The translations under genes were made by a program, and so were the position numbers. The notes beneath the pieces are model-generated. The model did not search any database and was not told the DNA's origin. It saw only the letters and a list, made by a program, of their open reading frames with translations. This document shows positions 6,262 to 13,753 of a stretch of 64,000 nucleotides of DNA, piece after piece. The stretch lies in the NCBI GenBank assembly GCA_900316475.1, contig ONDA01000002.1:1-64000 (forward strand). The letters are read 5' to 3'. Position 1 is the first letter of the stretch. Every line of letters begins with the position of its first letter. The stretch comes from an uncultured Prevotellaceae bacterium (GTDB lineage Bacteria; Bacteroidota; Bacteroidia; Bacteroidales; Bacteroidaceae).

Positions 6262-7569
6262 ATGATTTGGAATCCAAACAAAGAGTGCATGAGCCGCGAC
6301 GAGATGAACGCGCTCCAAGGCAAGCGCCTGCACAAAATTGTGGAGTACGTCTACCACAATGTTCCCTTCTATCGTAACAAACTGCAAGAGATGGACATCC
6401 GTCCGGATGACATACAGACCATTGAGGACATCCGCAAGCTGCCCTTCACGACGAAGAAGGACCTGCGCGACAACTATCCCTTCGGCCTGCAGGCCGCACC
6501 GCAGAGCGAGATAATCCGCGTACATGCCTCGAGTGGGACAACGGGCAATCCTACCATCGTGGGCTACACCCGCAAGGACATCGGTGTATGGAGCGAGTGT
6601 ATGGCCCGCTGTCTGACCGCCTTCGGCGTCACCCGTAACGACATCTTCTCCGTGGCCTACGGCTACGGACTGTTTACCGGCGGCCTGGGTGCTCACTACG
6701 GCGTAGAGCACCTCGGAGCATCGGTCATCCCTGCCGGAACTGGTAACACGGAAAAGCATCTGAAGCTGATTCGCGACCTGGGAATCACCGGTCTGGCCTG
6801 CACACCGTCGTACGCCCTGTATCTGGCCGAGACGATGGAGAAACTGGGCATTCGCAAGGAGGACATCAAGCTGCGCGTCGGTGCCTTCGGTGCAGAGCCG
6901 TGGACGGAGAGTATGCGTAAGGAGATTGAAGAACGCCTGGGGCTGAAAGGCTACAACATCTACGGACTGTCGGAGGTGATGGGTCCCAGCGTCAGCTACG
7001 AGTGCCAGATGCAGCACGGCTCACATATCAACGAAGACCACTTCTACCCCGAGATTATCAACCCCACGACATTGGAGCCCCTGCCCGCCGGACAGACGGG
7101 CGAACTGGTGTTCACCACGCTGACCAAGGAGGGTATGCCGGTCATCCGCTACCGTACCCGCGACCTCTGCTCGCTGTTGCCCGGCACGTGCGACTGCGGC
7201 CGCACCAATGTCCGCATGGGACGCATTGAAGGCCGTTCGGACGATATGCTCATCATCCGCGGTATCAACGTCTTCCCCAGTCAGGTGGAGAGCGTCGTAC
7301 TCAGCATGCCGGAGTTCGCGCCCCATTACCTGCTCGTCGTCGACCGCGAAAGGAACCTCGACACGCTGCAGGTTCAGGTGGAAATCCGTCAGGAACACTT
7401 CACCGGCATCTTCGACACGCCGGCTGCCATCGAGACATTGGAGAAGAAGCTGGCCTCGAAACTGAAGAGCGTGCTCAGCATCTCAGCCAAGGTACAGCTG
7501 AAAGCTCCCGGCACCATCGAGCGCTCGCAAGGCAAGAGTGCCCACGTTATTGATAACCGCAAACTGTAA
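6262..7569 (+). CDS. paaK: Phenylacetate-CoA ligase, paralogue 1
   Basis: This 435-residue cytoplasmic AMP-forming enzyme activates an arylacetic acid with ATP and CoA. The adenylate signature 'HASSGTTGNPT' lies near residue 93. 'GAFGAEPWTESMR' and 'YGLSEVMGPSVSYEC' form the adenine pocket, 'VIRYRTRDL' is the hinge region, and 'GRSDDMLIIRGINVFP' precedes the C-terminal domain. Length fits the family (~430). In Bacteroidota, PaaK genes usually accompany indolepyruvate:ferredoxin oxidoreductase and an ACT protein, linking them to aromatic amino acid breakdown or resynthesis from arylacetates. Here the oxidoreductase is absent from the window but the ACT gene is present. Confidence 0.92.
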   Translation: MIWNPNKECMSRDEMNALQGKRLHKIVEYVYHNVPFYRNKLQEMDIRPDDIQTIEDIRKLPFTTKKDLRDNYPFGLQAAPQSEIIRVHASSGTTGNPTIVGYTRKDIGVWSECMARCLTAFGVTRNDIFSVAYGYGLFTGGLGAHYGVEHLGASVIPAGTGNTEKHLKLIRDLGITGLACTPSYALYLAETMEKLGIRKEDIKLRVGAFGAEPWTESMRKEIEERLGLKGYNIYGLSEVMGPSVSYECQMQHGSHINEDHFYPEIINPTTLEPLPAGQTGELVFTTLTKEGMPVIRYRTRDLCSLLPGTCDCGRTNVRMGRIEGRSDDMLIIRGINVFPSQVESVVLSMPEFAPHYLLVVDRERNLDTLQVQVEIRQEHFTGIFDTPAAIETLEKKLASKLKSVLSISAKVQLKAPGTIERSQGKSAHVIDNRKL

Positions 7570-7572
7570 AGA

Positions 7573-7608
7573 CTCTCCCCCTACCCCTCCCTGTGAGGGA
7601 TGGGAGTG
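7573..7608. repeat. 36-bp palindromic repeat (REP-like), copy 1
   Basis: The unit CTCTCCCCC.ACCCCTCCC TGTGA GGGA.GGGAG folds on itself. It is the inverted, nearly identical partner (about three mismatches) of the copy at 7741-7776. It lies immediately after the paaK stop codon. Confidence 0.75.
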
Positions 7609-7701
7609 ATTAGCTATCACATCATCCGGTTTACGAACGAAGAAGTTCTTTATGACACTAAAAAGGTAACAGACGAAATATCAGACTATATTAAACAATA
7701 A
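7600..7701 (+). pseudogene. C-terminal remnant of a DUF559-type endonuclease-like protein
   Basis: A 33-codon frame (MGVISYHIIRFTNEEVLYDT..., ending DYIKQ) sits between the two palindromes. 'HxIRFTNEEVL' followed by a 'v...I..yik' helix is the characteristic end of DUF559 proteins, which belong to the restriction-endonuclease-like/Vsr fold and are ~120 residues long. The catalytic N-terminal part is missing. Its place between two inverted palindromes suggests it arrived or decayed together with them. Confidence 0.6.
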
Positions 7702-7705
7702 AGAA

Positions 7706-9076
7706 ATGGAGTTAGGAAACAAAACAATGCAAGAAGTATCTACTCCCCTCCCTCACAGGGAGGGGTCGGGGGAGAGCCGCTATTTCAACCCGGAACGCGA
7801 GACGATGACGCGCGAGGAGATTGAGGCGTTCCAGCTGGAGCGCCTCAAGGAGACCGTCGCCCACTGTCTGACTAACCCGTTCTACCAGAAGAAATTCCAG
7901 GAGGCCGGCATCACCGCCGACGACATCAAGACGCTCGACGACGTGCGCCGACTGCCCTTCACCACCAAGCAGGACCTGCGCGACACCTACCCCTTCGGCA
8001 TGGCCTGCGTGCCCCTGCGCGACTGCGTGCGCCTGCACTCGTCGAGCGGCACCACCGGCAACCCCACCGTCATCCTGCACACGCAGAAGGACCTCGACGA
8101 ATGGGCCAACCAGGTGGCCCGTAACCTCTGGATGGTAGGCTTGCGCCCCGACGACGTGTTCCAGAACTCATCGGGCTACGGCATGTTCACGGGCGGTCTG
8201 GGCTTCCAGTACGGTGCCGAGCGCTTAGGTATGCTCACCGTGCCCGCCGCCGCCGGCAACTCGCTGCGCCAGATAAAGTTCATCAAGGATTTCGGCACCA
8301 CCGCCATCCACGCCGTGCCCTCGTACGTCACGCGACTCTACGAGGTGATGCAGCAGGAGGGCGTCGACCCCCGACGCGACACGAAGCTCAAGGTGCTCGC
8401 CATCGGCGCCGAGCCCCACAGCGAGGAGCAGCGCCAGCGCATCGAGCAGATGATGGGCGTCAAGGCCTACAACTCGTTCGGTATGTCTGAGATGTGCGGC
8501 CCCGGCGTGGGCTTCGAGTGCCCCGAGCAGAACGGCCTCCACTTCTGGGAAGACTACTACATCGTCGAGATTGTCGACCCCGAGACGCTCGAGCCAGTGC
8601 CCGACGGCGAAATCGGCGAGCTCGTGCTCACCACCCTCTGCCGCGAGGCCATGCCCCTGCTGCGCTACCGCACGCGCGACCTGACGCGCGTCCTGGGCCG
8701 CTCGTGCCCTTGCGGCCGCAACCACGTGCGCCTCGACCGTATGCGCGGCCGCAGCGACGACATGATGGTGCTGCGCGGCGTCAACATCTTCCCCATCCAG
8801 ATTGAGAAGATCCTTATGCAGTTCCCGCAGCTGGGCAACAACTACCTCATCACCCTGACCACCGACAAGAATAACGACAACATGACCGTCGAGGTCGAGC
8901 TGGCCGAGGGTACCGACGACTACGCCGCTCTCGAGAAGCTCACCAAGAGCATTACCCGCGCCCTGAAGGACGAAATTCTGCTCACGCCCATCGTGCGCCT
9001 CGTCTCGCGCGGCACGCTGCCCGTCAGCGAGGGCAAGGCCGTGCGCGTCGTCGACAAGAGAAAGGTTTATCAGTGA
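7706..9076 (+). CDS. paaK: Phenylacetate-CoA ligase, paralogue 2, with a repeat-derived N-terminal extension
   Basis: A 456-residue AMP-forming arylacetate-CoA ligase. The motif 'LHSSSGTTGNPT', 'AIGAEPHSEEQR', 'NSFGMSEMCGPGV', 'LLRYRTRDL' and 'GRSDDMMVLRGVNIFP' are all present. Compared with paralogue 1, which begins close to the 'NP.....M.R.E' segment, it has ~26 extra N-terminal residues (MELGNKTMQEVSTPLPHREG...), partly encoded by the palindrome at 7741-7776. A second ATG at 7727 would still read through the repeat. G+C is visibly higher than in paralogue 1. The two paralogues probably prefer different arylacetates, but specificity cannot be read here. Confidence 0.92.
   Translation: MELGNKTMQEVSTPLPHREGSGESRYFNPERETMTREEIEAFQLERLKETVAHCLTNPFYQKKFQEAGITADDIKTLDDVRRLPFTTKQDLRDTYPFGMACVPLRDCVRLHSSSGTTGNPTVILHTQKDLDEWANQVARNLWMVGLRPDDVFQNSSGYGMFTGGLGFQYGAERLGMLTVPAAAGNSLRQIKFIKDFGTTAIHAVPSYVTRLYEVMQQEGVDPRRDTKLKVLAIGAEPHSEEQRQRIEQMMGVKAYNSFGMSEMCGPGVGFECPEQNGLHFWEDYYIVEIVDPETLEPVPDGEIGELVLTTLCREAMPLLRYRTRDLTRVLGRSCPCGRNHVRLDRMRGRSDDMMVLRGVNIFPIQIEKILMQFPQLGNNYLITLTTDKNNDNMTVEVELAEGTDDYAALEKLTKSITRALKDEILLTPIVRLVSRGTLPVSEGKAVRVVDKRKVYQ
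7741..7776. repeat. 36-bp palindromic repeat (REP-like), copy 2, inside a coding region
   Basis: This is the inverted partner of 7573-7608. It is read in frame as part of the N-terminus of the second paaK gene (residues ~12-24, STPLPHREGSGES), upstream of the conserved enzyme domain, so it is tolerated. Confidence 0.75.
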
Positions 9077-9175
9077 GGAATCGTTTTAACGAGGAATCGT
9101 TTAAACGATTAATCGAATAAACGATAAAACAAATCATCAAATAATCGAATAATCGAAATAAAAAACAAGACTATT
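9077..9175. repeat. AT-rich short repeats between paaK2 and the ACT gene
   Basis: Several copies of AATCGTTTAA/AATCGAATAA-type units fill the 99-bp gap. A similar TCGTTTAA array lies at 59181-59208. No promoter of the usual type is evident, so the ACT gene is probably read with paaK2. Confidence 0.5.
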
Positions 9176-9604
9176 ATGACTATCAATCAGTTATCTATTT
9201 TCATTGAGAACCGGTCGGGCACGCTCATCAAGGTGCTGGAAGTTCTCAAGCAGTCTGGCATCCAGATTGTAGCGTCAACCATTGCCGACACGGCAGAGTA
9301 TGGCATCTACCGCCTCATTTGTAGCGAACCGCAACGCGCCTACGAAGAGCTGAAGAAGGCCGGCGTGGCCGTCGCACAGAGCGACGTCTTCGCCATCGAG
9401 CTGGACAACCAGCCCGGACGTGCTGCCGACGCCGTAGAAACCTTCTCGAAGGCTGGCATCAGTATCACTTATATGTACTCATTCTTGCTGAACGGCAAGG
9501 GGATACTCATCTTCCGTACCGACAATGCTGAACAGGCTCGCGAAACGATACTCCAGAACGGCCTGAAATACATTTCCGAACAAGACCTGACTGCACTGGC
9601 CTGA
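9176..9604 (+). CDS. Tandem ACT-domain protein
   Basis: A 142-residue protein with two ACT domains, residues ~1-68 ('QLSIFIENRSGTLIKVLEVL') and ~72-140 ('VFAIELDNQPGRAADAVETF'). Each carries the Gly-rich turn between the first strand and helix that binds amino acids. No catalytic domain is attached. Stand-alone proteins of this kind follow paaK in many anaerobes and are thought to sense aromatic or branched-chain amino acids. It is the last gene of the paaK unit, with a terminator at 9628-9655. Confidence 0.88.
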   Translation: MTINQLSIFIENRSGTLIKVLEVLKQSGIQIVASTIADTAEYGIYRLICSEPQRAYEELKKAGVAVAQSDVFAIELDNQPGRAADAVETFSKAGISITYMYSFLLNGKGILIFRTDNAEQARETILQNGLKYISEQDLTALA

Positions 9605-9627
9605 ACACCAGGGTGGAGACAAAAAAT

Positions 9628-9655
9628 GTGGATGGCGCAGGACGCTGCCATCCAC
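9628..9655 (+). terminator. Terminator of the paaK-ACT unit
   Basis: GTGGATGGC (9628-9636) pairs with GCCATCCAC (9647-9655), followed by TTAATATTATT. The T tract is weak, but the position 23 bp after the ACT stop is right. Positions 9656-9889 hold no recognisable gene. Confidence 0.6.
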
Positions 9656-9889
9656 TTAATATTATTGATAAGGTGGTCTGCAATTGCAGATAAAGTGTCT
9701 TATCGGGGGCAAAAATAGTACATTATCTTGTAACTTGCAAATTTTTTTGTTACAAATTCACAAATTTAACATTGTGCGCGCTTACATTGAAACTCCGAGC
9801 GTCAACAAAGTGCTTTTTGTACCATTTGGAACTATTTATGCTCGATTTGACGACAATTAACGGCAACTAACAAAAACTATAAGTTGTTT

Positions 9890-9921
9890 TTTGGTTTTCA
9901 GACAAAAAATGATTACCTTTG
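9890..9921 (+). promoter_or_regulatory. Sigma-ABfr promoter of the chimeric MMPL operon
   Basis: TTTG (9890-9893), 20 bases, then TACCTTTG (9914-9921). The ATG of the fused gene is at 9948. By position this was the promoter of the acetyltransferase whose first codons survive here. Confidence 0.8.
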
Positions 9922-9947
9922 CAAACTGAAAAATGTGAAGAAAAGCA

Positions 9948-11762
9948 ATGAATATAAAGGTTGCCAAGGCAGATAGTCCCAAGCGCATGAAGGACTTTTT
10001 GGACTTACCGGCACGTATCTACAGCGGATGCGCCCAGTACGTGCCTGATTTCCGGTCTGACAGCTACCACGGCACTCCGGCCAGCGGCTTCTACAACTCA
10101 ACACAAATCAAGCACGACCTGACAACGACTATCAGCGGCGCCATGCTGCTGGTTCTGCTACTGCTCATGCTGATTTTCCGGCGATGGGACACGATTCCCT
10201 TACTCCTGATACCGGTTGTCTTCGGAACACTGTTCTCGCTCAGCATGATGTACTGGTTGAAAGGGCAGTTCTCGCTTCTGGCTCTCGGTATAGGCGGTGT
10301 CGTCCTCGGCGTGGCACTCAGCTATGTGCTACACGTATTGACACACGACAAATATATTGGTGACGCGGAACAGACACTGCGAGACCAGACGAAGCCCGTG
10401 TTATTAGGATGCCTGACCACCATCGGCTCCTTTGCAGGACTCATATTCATCAAGACCGACTTACTACAGGACTTCGGCATCTTTGCCGCCTTAGCCATTC
10501 TTGGCACCACACTCTTCTCGCTGGTCTACCTGCCACAAATGCTGCCGGCAAAGGCCAATGCCAGCCACTTCCAGCTCATAGATCGTATCAACAACTATCC
10601 CATCGACCGCAGCAAGCCACTCCTTATACTGATAGCCATCGTACTCGTTGTGAGCATCACGTCCTATCTATGGCGGGGCACCCAATTTGACGCCGACATG
10701 CACAACCTGGGCTATGACGACGCACTGACGGAACACTCGGAGAACGTGCTCCGCGAAAAGACTTCTACCGGCGACAAGCAAAAATACTTTGCCAGCAAAG
10801 GACGCACCATGGAGGAGGCCATTGAGCATTTCGCCGCATTGGAGCACAAACTCGACTCGCTGCAGCAGTTAGGGCTGGTGAAAGACTATACACACACCAA
10901 CAAGATTTTCGTATCACTCAAGGAACAACAGGAGCGCATTAACGCCTGGCAGCATTACTGGACACCGGAAAGGCTCTCGCTCGCCAGACGACTGATTGCG
11001 GAAACGGCACCACAGGCAGAGCTACGCCCCGAGGCTTTCGAAACGTTCTTCGAAACGGCTCAGGCCGAGTATGAGTCCGACAAGCTCTACGAAGCAGGAC
11101 TTATCCCTCCCGGCTACCAGTCGACACTGATGGAAGAAAGCTACGGCGGCGACTACCTGTGCTTCACTTCCGTCCGCTGCGCCAATGACTCCGTGCGCAG
11201 CAGCGAGAGCGACTACATACGTATCTGCGACGCCGTGGCCAGCGACCCAGACCTGTTGGTTCTCGACACCTATTATTATACGACGGCAACACTGATGCAG
11301 ATGAGCAATGACTTTGACGTGCTGCAATGGCTGTCGATGGTTTTCGTCTTCGTCGTACTGCTCGTCAGCTTCCGCTTCCGCTGGAAGCTCGCCGTATTAA
11401 GTTTCATGCCCATTCTGCTGAGCTGGCTCGTCGTGTTAGGCGTTATGAACATCTTTGGCGTGCGCTTCAACCTTATCAGCATCATCATCTCGACGTTTAT
11501 CTTCGGCATCGGTGTTGACTATAGCATCTTCGTCATGAACGGACTGACAGCCAAGGATTCGCAACAGCTCAGATACCACAAGACCGCCATCCTGCTCAGT
11601 GCACTCATCCTTATGATTACCGTGAGCAGTATGCTGCTGGCTGGCCATCCCGCCATCCGCTCCGTAGGTTTCTCCACGCTGGTGGGACTGCTGTCGGCCA
11701 TCATTCTCTCATACGTTCTTCAGCCTGCCATCTACAGATGGCTTAACCGCAACAGCCCATGA
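9948..11762 (+). CDS. Chimeric ORF: acetyltransferase N-terminus fused to a truncated MMPL-family exporter
   Basis: Residues 1-37 ('MNIKVAKADSPKRMKDFLDL', 'PARIYSGCAQYVPDF') match the start of a Bacteroidota GNAT-family acetyltransferase, a soluble protein. From residue ~40 ('YHGTPASGFYN.TQIKHDL') the sequence is an MMPL/RND lipid exporter: a bundle of about five helices (~65-200, 'SLLALGIGGVVLGVALSYVLHVLTH'), a periplasmic domain (~235-450), then a second bundle (~455-600, 'FIFGIGVDYSIFVMNG'). Full MMPL exporters of these clusters are ~800 residues; the first helix and first periplasmic domain are missing. A deletion joined the two genes in frame. Export function is doubtful. Its stop overlaps the oxidoreductase start. 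Confidence 0.85.
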   Translation: MNIKVAKADSPKRMKDFLDLPARIYSGCAQYVPDFRSDSYHGTPASGFYNSTQIKHDLTTTISGAMLLVLLLLMLIFRRWDTIPLLLIPVVFGTLFSLSMMYWLKGQFSLLALGIGGVVLGVALSYVLHVLTHDKYIGDAEQTLRDQTKPVLLGCLTTIGSFAGLIFIKTDLLQDFGIFAALAILGTTLFSLVYLPQMLPAKANASHFQLIDRINNYPIDRSKPLLILIAIVLVVSITSYLWRGTQFDADMHNLGYDDALTEHSENVLREKTSTGDKQKYFASKGRTMEEAIEHFAALEHKLDSLQQLGLVKDYTHTNKIFVSLKEQQERINAWQHYWTPERLSLARRLIAETAPQAELRPEAFETFFETAQAEYESDKLYEAGLIPPGYQSTLMEESYGGDYLCFTSVRCANDSVRSSESDYIRICDAVASDPDLLVLDTYYYTTATLMQMSNDFDVLQWLSMVFVFVVLLVSFRFRWKLAVLSFMPILLSWLVVLGVMNIFGVRFNLISIIISTFIFGIGVDYSIFVMNGLTAKDSQQLRYHKTAILLSALILMITVSSMLLAGHPAIRSVGFSTLVGLLSAIILSYVLQPAIYRWLNRNSP

Positions 11763-13159
11763 AGGAGAAGCATGCTATCATCATCGGAGGTGGTTTCGGC
11801 GGTCTTTCATGCGGTCTGCTCATGGCCAAGGCTGGCTGGAAAGTGACGGTGCTCGAGCGCCAGCATCAGCCCGGCGGATGCATACAGAGCTACCGCCGTG
11901 GAGGCATGATGTTAGACACGGGGTTGCACTATGTCGGCGGACTCGGCGAGGGGCAAGCCCTGCACGGACTCTTCGACGAACTGGGACTGCTACGACTGCC
12001 CTGGCACAGACTGGATGCCGACGGTTTCGACCGCGTCACTATCGGTCACGAGACATTCGCCTTTGCCGAAGGCTATGACAACTTTGCGGAGACACTGGCC
12101 AAGCGATTTCCCGCTGAACGTGAAGCACTATACCGCTATACCGACCTGCTACGAAACCTGCCAACAGCAAAGGAGATTGGCGAGACATCAGCCTACAGCT
12201 ATCTCACTCGCCAGTTCAGCGACCCGCTGCTGATAAATGTGCTGGCTGGCACGTCACTGAAGACAGAACTGCGCCGGGAGTCGCTACCACTCTTCCACTT
12301 TGCTCACGGCCAAAGCAGTTTCATTCAAAGCAGCTGGCGGCTGAAAGGCGACGGAAACCTGATAGTACAGGCTCTGACAGAGGGCATCAAGGCTAACGGC
12401 GGGGAGATACGCATGGACCACGAGGTAGCCCAGCTGACCGAGCACGACGGCCGCATCACAGCCGCCCATTGCCGAAATGGCGAAATGCTGGAAGGCGATG
12501 TCTTCATTAGCGACGTCCATCCCGCCTTGACGTTCGACATGGTTCAGGAAAGCACGCTCTTGAAGAGACTGTTCCGGCGGCGCATCAACGTCCTGGAGAA
12601 TACGTCCGGCATGTTCACGGCATCTCTTGTCCTGAAGCCAGGGCGTCTGTCGTACTTCAACCACAACAAATTCATATACCGGAAGGCCAATGTATGGGAT
12701 ACGCCAGACGACGTAGACAGAGTGATGGTCTGCTGTCGGGTGCCCTCTGAAAGCCAACCGCTGCAGATAGACTTACTGACACCGATGGCTTGGAGCCACT
12801 GCCAACCGTGGGAGAAGACAAGTGTCGGCAAACGGGGCGACGACTATAAAGCCATGAAACAGCGTATGGCAGAAGCCTGTATCGCCTTAGCTGAAGAGCA
12901 GATACCGGGCTTATCGGCCGCCATCGACGCACTATATACCAGTACGCCGCTGACATACCGTGACTACACGCTGACACCTTGCGGTTCTGCCTATGGGCTG
13001 CGCAAGGATTGCCGAACGCTACTGACAACGATGCTATCGCCAAGGACGCCCATCAGCAACCTGCTGCTGACGGGACAGAACCTGATACTACACGGACTTG
13101 AAGGCGTAGCCATGACCGCCAAGTTGACAGTCCAAAACATATTAAACCCACAAGATTAA
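11759..13159 (+). CDS. CrtI-like FAD/NAD(P)-dependent oxidoreductase
   Basis: A 466-residue flavoprotein. The N-terminal dinucleotide-binding motif 'AIIIGGGFGGLSCGLLMAKAG' is followed by 'VLERQHQPGGCIQSY', the phytoene-desaturase-type signature. The C-terminus 'NLLLTGQNLILHGLEGVAMTAKLT' is the second FAD-contact motif of the family. Homologues lie in flexirubin/aryl-polyene type clusters beside MMPL and LolA genes and presumably modify the polyene or its lipid. It overlaps the MMPL stop by four bases and is 9 bp from the LolA-like gene. The exact reaction is unknown. Confidence 0.85.
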   Translation: MKEKHAIIIGGGFGGLSCGLLMAKAGWKVTVLERQHQPGGCIQSYRRGGMMLDTGLHYVGGLGEGQALHGLFDELGLLRLPWHRLDADGFDRVTIGHETFAFAEGYDNFAETLAKRFPAEREALYRYTDLLRNLPTAKEIGETSAYSYLTRQFSDPLLINVLAGTSLKTELRRESLPLFHFAHGQSSFIQSSWRLKGDGNLIVQALTEGIKANGGEIRMDHEVAQLTEHDGRITAAHCRNGEMLEGDVFISDVHPALTFDMVQESTLLKRLFRRRINVLENTSGMFTASLVLKPGRLSYFNHNKFIYRKANVWDTPDDVDRVMVCCRVPSESQPLQIDLLTPMAWSHCQPWEKTSVGKRGDDYKAMKQRMAEACIALAEEQIPGLSAAIDALYTSTPLTYRDYTLTPCGSAYGLRKDCRTLLTTMLSPRTPISNLLLTGQNLILHGLEGVAMTAKLTVQNILNPQD

Positions 13160-13168
13160 AAGAAGAAT

Positions 13169-13753
13169 ATGAGAAAAGTATTGTTTTTAATGACGCTCCT
13201 CTGTCAAATAACAGTCGCCCTGGCACAGAGCACCGTTTTCCAGAAGGCTGTCGCTCGTTACAAGAAGGCAACTAACGTAACCGCTAACGTCACCAAGACC
13301 ACCCATAAGGCAGCCTTGACAAAGGATGAGACCGTCAAAGGCACACTCACCATGAAGTCGCCAGCAGAAGTAATCATCACCATCGCCGAAGGGAAGGATC
13401 AGCTACTGATGCAGGGCAACCAGTTTACGATGATTGTCAAAGGACATAAGCACAAGACCAGCAGTGACAAGAACCCGCAGTTTGCCACGTTCCAGGCAGT
13501 TTTCGAGAGTATTCTCTCTGGCGGACAAAAAGACATCAGCAAACTCAGCGACCTGAAAATCACGGAACAGGGAACAACGGTGGTGCTTACCATCACACCA
13601 GTAGCCGACTCGAAGAAAGCTGCCCGTCGCATGATGTTCACGTCATTCCAGCTGACCATTGACAGCAAGACATCAGAGCTACGCTCGCTCCGTATGAACG
13701 AGAAGGCCGGCAACTACACTGAATACAAGTTTTCAAATTTCACATTTAAATGA
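13169..13753 (+). CDS. LolA-like periplasmic carrier protein
   Basis: A 194-residue exported protein with a signal peptide (MRKVLFLMTLLCQITVALAQ). The mature part has the open beta-barrel pattern of LolA-like proteins ('VKGTLTMKSPAEVIITIAEGKDQLLMQGNQFTMI', then 'LTIDSKTSELRSLRMNEKAGNYTEYKFSNFTF'). Within polyene clusters such proteins are thought to carry the finished lipid-like pigment across the periplasm; LolA itself carries lipoproteins. The gene is coupled to the downstream barrel gene by a four-base overlap. Confidence 0.82.
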   Translation: MRKVLFLMTLLCQITVALAQSTVFQKAVARYKKATNVTANVTKTTHKAALTKDETVKGTLTMKSPAEVIITIAEGKDQLLMQGNQFTMIVKGHKHKTSSDKNPQFATFQAVFESILSGGQKDISKLSDLKITEQGTTVVLTITPVADSKKAARRMMFTSFQLTIDSKTSELRSLRMNEKAGNYTEYKFSNFTFK

